A DNA stretch of 64,000 nucleotides from an uncultured Hyphomicrobiales bacterium (lineage in GTDB: Bacteria > Pseudomonadota > Alphaproteobacteria > Rhizobiales > Xanthobacteraceae). A program made the position numbers and the translations under genes. The notes beneath the pieces were generated by a model, which saw only the letters and a list, made by a program, of their open reading frames with translations, was not told the origin of the DNA and ran no database searches. This document shows positions 17,462-26,949 of the stretch, in pieces. Position 1 is the stretch's first letter. Each line of letters starts with the position of its first letter. The stretch lies in the NCBI GenBank assembly GCA_903878085.1, contig CAIRGJ010000055.1, positions 141,222 to 205,221 of the forward strand, written 5' to 3'.

Positions 17462-18268
17462 ATGCGATGGTTGCCGGCCGCCGTGGCCGTACTTCTCATA
17501 GCGCTAACCGGTGGCGCACAAGCGCAGACCAAGCTCGCGCCGTCGACCAATGACTGGACGGTCACGCTGGGCGTCGAAGGCCGCGTGATGCCGGCCTACG
17601 AAGGCTCGAGCAACACGATGTTGCGTCCGTTCCCGATGTTCGATGTCCGCCGTGCCGGCAAGCCGGCCAGTTTCCGCAGCCCGCGCGACGGCTTTAGCTT
17701 CGGCGTTCTCGATTACGGGCGCTTCATCGCAGGCCCCACCACCAAAGTCAGGTTCGCCCGCAACGAAGGCGACAACAGCAATCTGCGCGGTCTTGGCGAT
17801 ATCGGCTGGGCCTTCGAGGCGGGCGCCTTTGCGGAATACTGGGCGACCGATTGGCTGCGCACCCGAGTCGAGTTGCGGCAAGGTTTTGGCGGCCATCATG
17901 GCCTGGTGTCGGATATCACCGCCGACCTGGTGGTGCCGGTATCGCCGCGGCTCACTTTGTCCGGCGGGCCGCGCATGACGGTGGCAACATCGGCTTACAC
18001 CAACCCCTATTTCAGCATCACGCCGGCGCAGTCGGCGGGGTCCGGATTGCCGGTTTACGACGCCCGCGGCGGATTTCAGTCATTCGGCGCCGGCGCCCAG
18101 GCGCGCTACGAATGGTCACCGCAATGGGCGACGCACATGTTCGTCGAATACGAGCGGCTGGCCGGGGACGCCGCCAACGCACCGCTCGTGATCCGCTATG
18201 GCAAGCGCGATCAAATTCAGCTAGGCCTCGGCGCGACCTACTCGTTCGACATTAAGCCGTTGTGGTAG
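17462..18268 (+). CDS. MipA/OmpV family outer-membrane protein
   Basis: 268 residues from ATG 17462 (MRWLPAAVAVLLIALTGGAQ), which begins a clear signal peptide cleaved at AQA-Q. The mature part has the MipA pattern: VTLGVEGRVMPAYEGSSNTM, RSPRDGFSFGVLDYG, alternating beta strands and a terminal LGLGATYSFDIKPLW. It is probably a 10-14-strand barrel; MipA is linked to murein hydrolase scaffolding, OmpV to outer-membrane stress. A GTG 12 bases upstream (VRLRMRW) is an alternative start. Confidence 0.85.
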   Translation: MRWLPAAVAVLLIALTGGAQAQTKLAPSTNDWTVTLGVEGRVMPAYEGSSNTMLRPFPMFDVRRAGKPASFRSPRDGFSFGVLDYGRFIAGPTTKVRFARNEGDNSNLRGLGDIGWAFEAGAFAEYWATDWLRTRVELRQGFGGHHGLVSDITADLVVPVSPRLTLSGGPRMTVATSAYTNPYFSITPAQSAGSGLPVYDARGGFQSFGAGAQARYEWSPQWATHMFVEYERLAGDAANAPLVIRYGKRDQIQLGLGATYSFDIKPLW

Positions 18269-18304
18269 GGTTCGTCATCCTGTCTCGTTGAGAATCCCAT
18301 CGCC

Positions 18305-19135
18305 ATGCGTTTTGCCTTTGCTTGCTTCGCTGCGCTGCTGCTGACCGGCTGCGCCAATTCGTCGCTGGGGGGCCTCGGCGGCTCCACGACCGTGGCGCGG
18401 CCGAAGACCATCGTCGTCACCGACTTTGTGTTCGCCGATGGCGTGACCGCGATCGACCGCGCCTATACCACGCGGCTCGAACGCAAAATCGGTGGCTTTC
18501 CAACGTTTGAGCGCAAGCCGCGCACTCTCGAGCGGGTCAACGAGGAGATCGTTGCCAGCATCGTCGCAACGCTGCGTGGCGCCGGGCTCGATGCGCAGCC
18601 GGGCGGCGCGGACGGCGTGGCGCTCAGCGACGGCGCGGTGCTGGTCGGCGGGACGCTGCGCGGCACAGAGCCCGCGCCGAGCGACAAGAAGCCGAAACCG
18701 ATCAGCGAGCAAATCGGCTTCGGCACCGGTCGGTCCAATGTCGTAGCGGACGTGAAGATTTTGTCGGGCGGGAAGCGGCAGCTGACGGCATTCACCGCCG
18801 AGGCTTCCGCCGGACGCGGGCCCGCGGTCAACGCCAAGCTTGCCACCGGCCAGGACGCTGCGATTGCTGCTGCGCTTGCCGACCAGAGGGCCGCGCCGGA
18901 AAAGCTGTCGTCCGAGGTCGAGGCGCAGGCGCGGCGGCTTGGCCGCGCCATTGGCGACAAGGTGCTGGGCTTCGCGCGCGAGCAGGGTTGGCTGGATGCG
19001 AGCGTTGCCGCGGTTGAGCCTGCTGCGACGGAGCCGGAAAAGCCCGTGAAACCGCCCGCTGCGAAGCCCGAAAAGAAAACCGCGAAAAAGCCGGCCGCGC
19101 CTGAAGCGCCCGATGCGGACAGGCCCGAAAACTGA
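18305..19135 (+). CDS. Lipoprotein, DUF4410-like
   Basis: 276 residues. A lipobox LLLTGC with Cys 17 after a short hydrophobic leader shows a lipoprotein. TIVVTDFVFADGV followed by alternating helices, a VGGTLRG strand and LVGG/GTGRSNVVADVKI blocks fit the DUF4410 arrangement. The C-terminal 50 residues are a Lys/Pro/Ala-rich tail (KPPAAKPEKKTAKKPAAPEA), possibly interacting with peptidoglycan. It follows mipA with a 36-bp gap on the same strand, so the two may form an envelope operon. Confidence 0.65.
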   Translation: MRFAFACFAALLLTGCANSSLGGLGGSTTVARPKTIVVTDFVFADGVTAIDRAYTTRLERKIGGFPTFERKPRTLERVNEEIVASIVATLRGAGLDAQPGGADGVALSDGAVLVGGTLRGTEPAPSDKKPKPISEQIGFGTGRSNVVADVKILSGGKRQLTAFTAEASAGRGPAVNAKLATGQDAAIAAALADQRAAPEKLSSEVEAQARRLGRAIGDKVLGFAREQGWLDASVAAVEPAATEPEKPVKPPAAKPEKKTAKKPAAPEAPDADRPEN

Positions 19136-19139
19136 GGTG

Positions 19140-19997
<858 letters not shown>

Positions 19998-20298
19998 TTT
20001 CTTTTCAAGGTTGGTCGCAGGCTAGCGTAGCACGGCGGCGCCCGCCAGACGGTCGGCGCGGCGCTCAAGAGACCATGGCGACGCAGATTGGTTGATTTGC
20101 AGCTGCGCTATCTATCTCAGGAGCAGAGACTCAATCCAGATGGTGAAGAATTTTAACGGAGGTTAATTTGCCAGAAACGAATTTGGCTCGAGTTAGAGTC
20201 GATTAACTTGTCTGTGTGAAGTTCTGCACGGCTGGGCGTTTGGTATCCATTCAACAGGGATGGGACGTCGGTAGCTGTGTCGCACAGGAGTGCGTTTG
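19998..20298. other. Intergenic region upstream of repeat protein
   Basis: About 300 bp between the MoxR gene start and the octapeptide-repeat gene. It is visibly more AT-rich in its last 200 bp than the surrounding genes. A TTAACGGAGGTTAA inverted repeat occurs near 20155, but its spacing (N6) does not fit the CtrA rule. I see no gene or clear promoter. Confidence 0.4.
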
Positions 20299-21198
20299 AT
20301 GACTTCAATTGTCTCGTCGCTGACCCCCAATCAGATTTCGGGTCTATCGGTAGCCGCAATTCAGGCGCTGACGACGACCGACATTAGCGCCCTGAACACG
20401 AGCCAAGTGGCCGCGTTGAAGGCGACCCAAGTCAATGCACTCAACTCCACAGATCTGAATCAACTCGCCGCAACCCAGGTTGCGGCTTTATCATCGAGCG
20501 TCATGAGCGCGCTTTTAATCGCGCAAATCCAGGCATTTACGACTACCCAGGTTACCCAATTCACTTCGACCCAGGTTGGCGTGCTGACGACGGGCGAAAT
20601 CGGTGCCTTGACCGCGACCGAACTGCAGGCGCTGTCGACGACGCAGGCCAACGCCCTGACCGCGACCCAGATCGGCGGTCTGACGACGACCGTGCTCAAT
20701 AGCCTCTCGACCACGCAGGTCGGCGCGCTCTCCACCACGCAGGTGCAGGGCCTGACCACGACCCAGCTCAACAACCTGAACACCACCAACCTCGACGCGG
20801 TCAACGTCGCGCGGCTGACCGGTACCCAGGCGGCCGGACTGACTACGACCAACATCACCAACTTGACCACCACGCAGGTCGCGGCCTTCACTGCCACTGG
20901 GGTGAGCGCCTTGTCGGTCGGCCAAGTCAACTCGCTGACCACCACGGAAATAGCGGCCTTTACGGCGGCTACTGCCGGTGCCTTGACCTCAGCGCAGATC
21001 GCCGGGCTGACGACGACCCACTTCGCGGCGCTGTCCAGCACAACTGCCCTGCCGGCGCTCAGCACAGCCGCGATTGGCGGCCTCACGGTCGCAGAGATCA
21101 ATGCCCTAACGACGACTCAAGGAAACTCGTTTATAGCGGCCCAGATCGAAGCGATGTCTATCGACCAAGTGAGCGCGCTGGTGACCCTGATCGGTTAG
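20299..21198 (+). CDS. Thr-rich octapeptide-repeat protein
   Basis: 299 residues from ATG 20299, with AGGAG 8 bp upstream. After a 7-residue head, nearly the whole chain is about 35 tandem 8-residue repeats of the form L-[TS]-T-T-Q-[VIL]-x-A, interrupted only by one 5-residue spacer (VNVAR) and one 9-residue repeat. Positions 1 and 6 are hydrophobic, 2-4 are Thr/Ser and 5 is Gln/Glu/Asp, a pattern like repeated helix N-caps or a solenoid. There is no signal peptide and no Cys. The family is unknown to me; similar repeats occur in large proteins of Bradyrhizobium. Its neighbour is a GT41 glycosyltransferase, for which the Thr-rich chain is a plausible acceptor. Confidence 0.75.
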   Translation: MTSIVSSLTPNQISGLSVAAIQALTTTDISALNTSQVAALKATQVNALNSTDLNQLAATQVAALSSSVMSALLIAQIQAFTTTQVTQFTSTQVGVLTTGEIGALTATELQALSTTQANALTATQIGGLTTTVLNSLSTTQVGALSTTQVQGLTTTQLNNLNTTNLDAVNVARLTGTQAAGLTTTNITNLTTTQVAAFTATGVSALSVGQVNSLTTTEIAAFTAATAGALTSAQIAGLTTTHFAALSSTTALPALSTAAIGGLTVAEINALTTTQGNSFIAAQIEAMSIDQVSALVTLIG

Positions 21199-21362
21199 CC
21201 GGTCGGCTGAAACGAACTGCCACGGGCCCGCCAGCGGCACCCGGGCAGTCCGCCGAGGAAGCTAAGTAAGGCGTAAAGTACCGCGTTTTGTAGAGCGTAC
21301 CCGAAACCGGTCTCCATGCGGGGAGGCCGCATGATCGTGTTCAACGCCTATAGGACGCCACC

Positions 21363-23420
21363 ATGACTTTGCCGGCCGCCGACTTAAATAACATTGTCGA
21401 AATGTACAAAGACGCCATCAGCCGGGCGACTGCGAAGCAGCTTTCCGTCGTCGATCTGTTCAAAACGGCGACGACGCTCGATTCTCTAAATCAACGAGCG
21501 CTGTCTATCGAAATCTACAAGGCCTGGATCGCCTTTAATGCCGACAACGAACTACTGTTCGCGGTCTATTACAATTACGGCGTCGCGCTTACCGCGATTG
21601 AGGACCGCACCGGCGCGATCAACGCCCTGCGCGAATGCACGCGGCTCAAGCCGGATTTTCAGCCGTCTTACATCAATCTCGGGCGCGCGCTCGAAGACTC
21701 CGGTCAAACCGGCCCAGCCGTGGCGCAGTGGATGACGCTGTGCAAGATCTTGTCGAACGTCAATGGGGATTCCGTAGCGCACAAGACCACGGCGCTGCAA
21801 CAGATAGCCCGCGTGTTGGAAACAGCCCAGAGCGATGCCGCCGCCGAAGATGCGCTCAGGCAAAGCCTCGATATCAATGTGCAGCAGCCGGAAGCGATCC
21901 AGCATTGGATCTCGTTACGACAGCGGCAATGCAAATGGCCGGTGGTCGCTGAATGGGAGCGGGTCAGCCGCAAGGACCTGAACGCGAGCATCTCCTCGCT
22001 GTCGCTGGCCTGCCACGCCGACGATCCGATGTACCAATTGGCACGAGCCTATGATTATGCGGTGAACGCGATCGGCATGCCAAAACCGGCGACGCCGACG
22101 CAGTCAAACCGTAACGCCAACAAGCTCCGCATCGGTTACGTGTCGTCCGATCTGCGCGGCCACGCGGTCGGCTTTGCCATGACCGACGTGATGGAAACCC
22201 ACGACCGCGAGAGTTTCGAGATATTCGCCTACTATTGCGGCATCGACCGTCCCGACGCTACGCAACAGCGTATCAAGAACGCCGTCGACCACTGGGTCGA
22301 TCTTAAGGGGCTCGATGACGACAAGGCTGCGGCCCGGATCGCGGCCGACGGCATCGACATCATCGTCGATCTCAACGGCTATACTCGGGACGCGCGCACC
22401 AAGGTATTTGCGCGCAAGCCCGCGCCGATCGCGGTCAATTGGTTCGGCTTTCCCGGCACGATGGGTACGCCCTATCACCACTACATCATCGCGGATGAGA
22501 CCATCATCCCCGAGGCCGACGAGATCTATTACTCCGAGAAGGTGCTGCGGCTGCCGTGCTATCAGCCCAACGACCGCAAGAGGCCGATCGCTGCGCATCG
22601 TCCGACGCGCGCCGAAGCGGGGCTGCCCGAGAATGCCTTCGTGTTTTGTTCGTTCAACGGTATGCAAAAAATTAAGCCGCGCGGCTTTCAGCGCTGGATG
22701 ACGATACTGAACCGGGTGCCCGGCAGCGTGATGTGGCTGCTCGGCGGCGGAGCGGAGGCCTGCGATCGGCTGCGCAAGGTGGCGGCTGAGTCCGGCGTCG
22801 CGCCGGAGCGGCTGATCTTCGCCGAGAATAAGCCTAATCCGGAGCATCTCGCCCGTTATCCGCTGGCGGACCTGTTCCTCGACAGTCTGCCCTATGGCGC
22901 TCACACCACGGCGGCCGATGCGCTGTGGCGGGGCGTGCCGATCGTGACCATGCCGGGACGCAGCTTTGCGTCGCGTGTTTGCGCCAGTCTGGTGCGCTCG
23001 GCCGGCGTGTCGGAATTGATATGCGCGACGCCGGAAGCTTTTGTCGAGGAAGCCGTGGCCTACGGCACGAACCCCGAGAAATTGGCGGCGATCAAGGCGA
23101 AGCTGGCAGCGTCGCTGCCGACATGCGCGCTGTTCGACACGCCGAGCCTGGTGGGCCATCTTGAGAATCTGTACCGGCAGATGTGGAACGACCTCAAGCG
23201 CGGCGCGCTGCCGATTCCGGACTTGAGCAATCTGGATGTTTATCATCGGATAGGCACCGAGCTCGACCTCGAAAACATCGAGGCCCTGAGCGACGAGGCT
23301 TATGTCGCGCAGTACAAGGAAAGGCTCACCGAGTGGAACGGCTTTTATCCAATCCCGCCGGACGAACGGCTGTGGCGCGCGGATAAACCGGAACTGCCTG
23401 GGCGTCTCGCCGTCGCTTAA
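21363..23420 (+). CDS. TPR-GT41 protein O-glycosyltransferase (OGT/FlmG-like)
   Basis: 685 residues. Residues about 1-200 are TPR-like helices (YNYGVALTAIEDRTGAINAL, FQPSYINLGRALEDSG). From about 255 on is an OGT-type catalytic region: IGYVSSDLRGHAVGF with the His equivalent to the OGT catalytic-site His, VDLNGYT, FVFCSFNGMQKIKP with the UDP-binding Lys, and DLFLDSLPYGAHTTAADALW-RGVPIVTMPG. This domain order is that of GT41 enzymes and of Caulobacter FlmG, which glycosylates flagellin. Candidate acceptors are the Thr-rich protein just upstream and the two flagellins about 8-11 kb downstream. The sugar donor is unknown. Confidence 0.85.
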   Translation: MTLPAADLNNIVEMYKDAISRATAKQLSVVDLFKTATTLDSLNQRALSIEIYKAWIAFNADNELLFAVYYNYGVALTAIEDRTGAINALRECTRLKPDFQPSYINLGRALEDSGQTGPAVAQWMTLCKILSNVNGDSVAHKTTALQQIARVLETAQSDAAAEDALRQSLDINVQQPEAIQHWISLRQRQCKWPVVAEWERVSRKDLNASISSLSLACHADDPMYQLARAYDYAVNAIGMPKPATPTQSNRNANKLRIGYVSSDLRGHAVGFAMTDVMETHDRESFEIFAYYCGIDRPDATQQRIKNAVDHWVDLKGLDDDKAAARIAADGIDIIVDLNGYTRDARTKVFARKPAPIAVNWFGFPGTMGTPYHHYIIADETIIPEADEIYYSEKVLRLPCYQPNDRKRPIAAHRPTRAEAGLPENAFVFCSFNGMQKIKPRGFQRWMTILNRVPGSVMWLLGGGAEACDRLRKVAAESGVAPERLIFAENKPNPEHLARYPLADLFLDSLPYGAHTTAADALWRGVPIVTMPGRSFASRVCASLVRSAGVSELICATPEAFVEEAVAYGTNPEKLAAIKAKLAASLPTCALFDTPSLVGHLENLYRQMWNDLKRGALPIPDLSNLDVYHRIGTELDLENIEALSDEAYVAQYKERLTEWNGFYPIPPDERLWRADKPELPGRLAVA

Positions 23421-23592
23421 GCGAGAGCCGCTCGGTCTCCGCCAATTTCCCGCTCTCATAGAACGCAAGCGCCTGCGCGAGCGAAATCGGCCTCGCATCA
23501 ACGTGATAGCCGAGTGATGGCAAGTTGAATGGCTATTGCGGGTAAAATCTATAACTCAGGGACCGAGAGACGCTGATATTCGGGAGGTTCGG

Positions 23593-24207
23593 ATGCCGCG
23601 ATTTCTGCTCGCTTTTGCAGTGTTTTTGGCAGCGGTTGGCGTAGCCGCGGCCCAGAGCGCGCCGCAACCCGGGCTGGGGCAGGCCGTCGCCACTTTCGCC
23701 GGGGGCTGTTTCTGGTGCATCGAATCCGACTTCGACAAGGTCAAAGGCGTGGTAGCGACCACCTCCGGCTACACCGGCGGCAAGGTGCCCAATCCGGGCT
23801 ATGAGCGAGTATCGGCCGGCGGCACCGGGCACGCCGAGGCGGTCGAGGTGATCTACGACCCGAGTCAGGTTTCCTACGAACAGTTGCTCAGGTTCTACTG
23901 GCGCACCATCGATCCGACGGTGAAGAACCAGCAGTTCTGCGATCACGGCAGCCAGTACCGTACTGCAATTTTCGTTCGCAACGACGCGGAGCGAAAGCTC
24001 GCGGAGGCGTCGAAGAAGAAGATCGAAGCCGAGTTGAAGCAGCCAGTGTTCACCGAGATCGTGGACGCGGGGCCGTTCTATGCGGCCGAGGACTACCACC
24101 AGGATTTCTACAAGAAGAATCCGACGAAATACAAATTCTACCGCTGGAATTGTGGCCGCGATCAGCGGCTGGAGCAGCTGTGGGGCGCACACAAGGGAGA
24201 CAGCTGA
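23593..24207 (+). CDS. msrA: Peptide methionine sulfoxide reductase A, exported
   Basis: 204 residues from ATG 23593 (ribosome site GGGAGG). A signal peptide (MPRFLLAFAVFLAAVGVAAA-Q) is followed by the catalytic AGGCFWCIES with Cys 39, then YTGGKVPNPGYERVSAGGTG, GSQYRTAIF and a C-terminal resolving Cys in RWNCGRDQ. It reduces the S epimer of methionine sulfoxide. The leader places it in the periplasm. The stop shares one base with the msrB start, so the pair is an operon for repair of oxidised envelope proteins. Confidence 0.95.
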   Translation: MPRFLLAFAVFLAAVGVAAAQSAPQPGLGQAVATFAGGCFWCIESDFDKVKGVVATTSGYTGGKVPNPGYERVSAGGTGHAEAVEVIYDPSQVSYEQLLRFYWRTIDPTVKNQQFCDHGSQYRTAIFVRNDAERKLAEASKKKIEAELKQPVFTEIVDAGPFYAAEDYHQDFYKKNPTKYKFYRWNCGRDQRLEQLWGAHKGDS

Positions 24208-24716
24208 TGATCGATCGACGGGCGCTGTTGACGGCCGGCGTGGCGCTTGGTGCGCTCGCGGTCACGAGCCGATACGGAAGGGCACAAACAATGACGACAA
24301 CCGAAAGGATCGCCGATTTCAAGCATCTGAGCGATGCGGAATGGAAGCAGCGTCTCTCGCCGGCGCAGTTCGATGTGCTGCGCAAGCACGGCACCGAGCG
24401 CGCCGGAACCAGCGCGCTCAATCACGAGAAGCGCAAAGGCACCTTCGCCTGCGCCGGCTGCGATCTGCCTCTATTCTCATCCGACACCAAGTTTGAAAGC
24501 GGCACTGGCTGGCCAAGCTTCTATCAGCCGCTGCCGAACGCGGCGGAAACCACGACCGACCGCTCGTTCTTCATGACGCGGACCGAGGTGCATTGCAGCC
24601 GTTGCGCCGGCCATCTTGGTCATGTGTTCGACGATGGACCGAAGCCGACCGGCCTGCGCTATTGTATGAATGGCGTGGCGATGAAGTTCATTCCGGGCGG
24701 CACGTCGGCCACTTAA
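24207..24716 (+). CDS. msrB: Peptide methionine sulfoxide reductase B, Tat-type leader
   Basis: 169 residues. The N terminus IDRRALLTAGVALGALAVTS is a twin-arginine-like leader, cleaved near GRAQ. Zinc ligands are two CxxC pairs (CAGC and CSRC); FESGTGWPSF is the family signature and RYCMNG carries the catalytic Cys. It reduces the R epimer of methionine sulfoxide. The start ATG overlaps the msrA TGA by one base. The Tat-type leader differs from the Sec-type leader of msrA. Confidence 0.95.
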   Translation: MIDRRALLTAGVALGALAVTSRYGRAQTMTTTERIADFKHLSDAEWKQRLSPAQFDVLRKHGTERAGTSALNHEKRKGTFACAGCDLPLFSSDTKFESGTGWPSFYQPLPNAAETTTDRSFFMTRTEVHCSRCAGHLGHVFDDGPKPTGLRYCMNGVAMKFIPGGTSAT

Positions 24717-24720
24717 GTAC

Positions 24721-24746
24721 CCGGCAAGATCTGCCGCTTTCCGGCA
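24721..24746. promoter_or_regulatory. FlbD-like enhancer upstream of flgE
   Basis: CCGGCAAGATCTGCCG (24721-24736) is a palindrome CGGCA-N5-TGCCG, and a third half-site CGGCA follows at 24742. The half-sites start at 24722, 24732 and 24742, exactly one helical turn apart. It lies 85 bp upstream of the sigma-54 promoter of flgE. The same motif precedes flgI, flgF, flgB and fliO. Confidence 0.6.
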
Positions 24747-24759
24747 GGAAAGACCCGTT

Positions 24760-24784
24760 ACGGCGGCCCCTGGCGGGCCGCCGT
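24760..24784 (+). terminator. Possible terminator after msrB
   Basis: ACGGCGGCCC (24760-24769), 5-nt loop, GGGCCGCCGT (24775-24784): a perfect 10-bp GC-rich stem 44 bp after the msrB stop. The downstream tract (ATTCGTATAACC) is not a proper T-run, so this is only a likely terminator. Confidence 0.5.
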
Positions 24785-24821
24785 ATTCGTATAACCAACT
24801 GATATAACTATACAAATTTAA

Positions 24822-24836
24822 TGGCATGGGTATTGC
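24822..24836 (+). promoter_or_regulatory. Sigma-54 promoter of flgE-flgK-flgL
   Basis: TGGCATGGGTATTGC fits the sigma-54 consensus TGGCAC-N5-TTGC with the invariant GG and GC separated by exactly 10 nt. The -12 GC at 24835-24836 predicts a start near 24848, giving a leader of about 60 nt to the flgE ATG at 24909. Confidence 0.75.
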
Positions 24837-24908
24837 GAAGGTCTCTGCGAGGGATCGTGACTGCGGGCCATTACCGGCATTCGCGCGGACCACAGTGGAG
24901 AATGAGTC

Positions 24909-26909
24909 ATGGGTATTTTCGGTGCGCTCACCACGGCGGTGGGTGGAATGCGGGCGCAGTCGTACGCGCTGCAGAACATCTCGGGCAACATCGCCAACTC
25001 GCAAACTACGGCATTCAAACGGATCGACACCAGTTTTGAGGATTTGATTCCGGACGGATCTCCGACGCAGCAATTGTCCGGCGACGTCGTTGCCAGTTCC
25101 TCCTCAACCAATACGGTGCAGGGCGATATCAAGAGCGCCTCGGTATCGACCTACATGGCGATCAACGGCCAGGGCTTCTTCGTGGTGCAGAAGCCGGATT
25201 CATTCACCGACAACCGTCCGTCGTTCACCGGCGTCGACAACTTCAGCCGCCGCGGCGACTTCCAGATCGATAAGAGCGGCTATCTGGTCAACGGCGCCGG
25301 ATACTACCTGATGGGCATCCCGATCGACTCCACCACCGGCAACCTGACCGGCAGTGTCCCGACGATGCTGCAATTTCAAAACGGATTCTTGCCCGCCGAA
25401 GCGACAACCCATATCGACTACCGTGCCAACCTGGCGAGCTACCCGCTGACGCAGGACCACCAAACCGGCGTGGTCGGCTCGGAGTTGTTGAATCAGTCGA
25501 ACTTCGCGGCCAACCCGGTGGTTGGCGCGGGTGCCGCAGCCAAGATTATTGGTAGCGGAGCAACCTTGTCGGGCGACGCCGCGGCGGTGCTGACGGGTTC
25601 ACAGGTGCTTACGTCGTTGAGCTCCGCCGGCGGCACGCTCAATATCAACGGGACGCCAATCACCATCAACCCCGGCGACGGCATGGTGGCGATCATGGGG
25701 GCCATCAATGGCGCGACCGGCACCACCAATGTCGGCGCGACGCTCGACAGCTCCAATAAACTAGTGCTGACCAGCACCGATGCGTTGACGAACATCGCCA
25801 TCGGCAGCGGTAGCACGCTGGCGCTGCTGGGCGAACTCGGCCTATCTGCCGGCACCACCAACGCAACCAATTTGCTGACGCAGAGTGCGGCATCCACCGG
25901 GCAGACCCTGACCTTTACGGTCGGCAGCAATGCGCCGCTGTCGGTCGTTTTCGGCACCGGCGTTGGCCAGGTCGCGACTATGGCTCAACTGAACACCGCC
26001 CTGGCCGGTCTCGCTGGCGGCATTGCTGCTACCAATCCGGCCACCGGAAATGTCACCATCACCGCCTCGAATTTGACCGACACCATCGCGATCGGCGGCA
26101 CCGCGACCGCCAGCAACTTCGGCATTCATACGCCGATCGGGCTGCCGTCAAACGGTACCGTGATAGCGAACGACGTTTCGACGTTCCTCAAGGAATCGAT
26201 CGCGGGCGGCGCCGTGACGGCATACGACACGTCGGGGTCCGGGGTGAACATCCAGTTGCGCTGGGCCAAGACGGATTCAACCACGCTGGGCGCCGGACAC
26301 AGCAATACCTGGAATTTATTCTATCAGTCCAATTCGACTGCAACCGGCACCCAGCCGGCTTGGACAAATGCCGGGGTCAATTACACGTTTGGCGCCGACG
26401 GCCAGCTCAACCCCGCGGTCAACTCCTTGACGCTGGCGAATGTGACGGTCGACGGGGTCGCGCTCGGCAATATCCAAATGTCGCACAGCTCCGGCGGCAT
26501 CACCCAGTTCGCCGATTCCAACGGAACTGCCCAAGTCAACTTGCTGCAGCAAAACGGTTTCTCCGCTGGCTCGCTTGAGTCCGTCGCGGTAACCGATAAA
26601 GGGCGCGTCGCCGGCACCTATTCGAACGGCCGCACCATCGACCTCGCCGAGATCACACTGGCGAACTTCAGTGGCGCCAACATGCTCAAGCGCATCGACG
26701 GCGGCGCCTTCGAACAAACCGCGGAATCCGGCGGTCCGACTTACACCGCGCCCGGTAAAATCTCCGGTTCTTCGCTCGAGGGTTCGAATACCGACATCGC
26801 CGACGAATTCACCAAGCTGATCGTTACCCAACAGGCGTATTCGGCCAATACCAAGGTGATCACGACAAGCAACCAGATGGTTCAGGACCTCCTGAGCATG
26901 TTGCGGTAG
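24909..26909 (+). CDS. flgE: Flagellar hook protein FlgE
   Basis: 666 residues. The N-terminal rod/hook motif is MGIFGALTTAVGGMRAQSYA with ALQNISGNIANSQTTAFK, followed by VQGDIKSASVSTYMAINGQGFF; the C-terminal D0 segment is SSLEGSNTDIADEFTKLIVTQQAYSANTKVI. It polymerises as the hook outside the cell and is exported by the flagellar type III system. It is longer than the 400-residue E. coli protein because of a Gly/Thr/Ala-rich central insertion (about residues 200-420). It is first in the flgE-flgK-flgL operon behind a sigma-54 promoter. Confidence 0.95.
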   Translation: MGIFGALTTAVGGMRAQSYALQNISGNIANSQTTAFKRIDTSFEDLIPDGSPTQQLSGDVVASSSSTNTVQGDIKSASVSTYMAINGQGFFVVQKPDSFTDNRPSFTGVDNFSRRGDFQIDKSGYLVNGAGYYLMGIPIDSTTGNLTGSVPTMLQFQNGFLPAEATTHIDYRANLASYPLTQDHQTGVVGSELLNQSNFAANPVVGAGAAAKIIGSGATLSGDAAAVLTGSQVLTSLSSAGGTLNINGTPITINPGDGMVAIMGAINGATGTTNVGATLDSSNKLVLTSTDALTNIAIGSGSTLALLGELGLSAGTTNATNLLTQSAASTGQTLTFTVGSNAPLSVVFGTGVGQVATMAQLNTALAGLAGGIAATNPATGNVTITASNLTDTIAIGGTATASNFGIHTPIGLPSNGTVIANDVSTFLKESIAGGAVTAYDTSGSGVNIQLRWAKTDSTTLGAGHSNTWNLFYQSNSTATGTQPAWTNAGVNYTFGADGQLNPAVNSLTLANVTVDGVALGNIQMSHSSGGITQFADSNGTAQVNLLQQNGFSAGSLESVAVTDKGRVAGTYSNGRTIDLAEITLANFSGANMLKRIDGGAFEQTAESGGPTYTAPGKISGSSLEGSNTDIADEFTKLIVTQQAYSANTKVITTSNQMVQDLLSMLR

Positions 26910-26949
26910 CGGTGCCGGGCCCGCGCAACAATAGGAACGGCGGCCGGCC

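Noticed and set aside
20088..20103. TTGGTTGATTTGCAGC as sigma-54 promoter for the repeat protein
   Set aside because: GG-N10-GC spacing is met, but the -24 half lacks GCAC and the -12 half is CAGC; it is also about 200 bp from the start codon.
20155..20170. TTAACGGAGGTTAA as a CtrA box
   Set aside because: The two TTAA units are 6 nt apart, not 7.
21199..21362. Third copy of the REP-like palindrome before the GT41 gene
   Set aside because: Fragments such as CCCGAAACCGG and GCATGATC are present, but the order and pairing of the family are not kept.
23421..23523. Short leftward frame (YHVDARPISLAQALAFYESG) after the GT41 gene
   Set aside because: It reads a little like a TPR helix and could be a gene remnant, but it is too short and runs into the opposite strand of the GT41 gene; not supportable.
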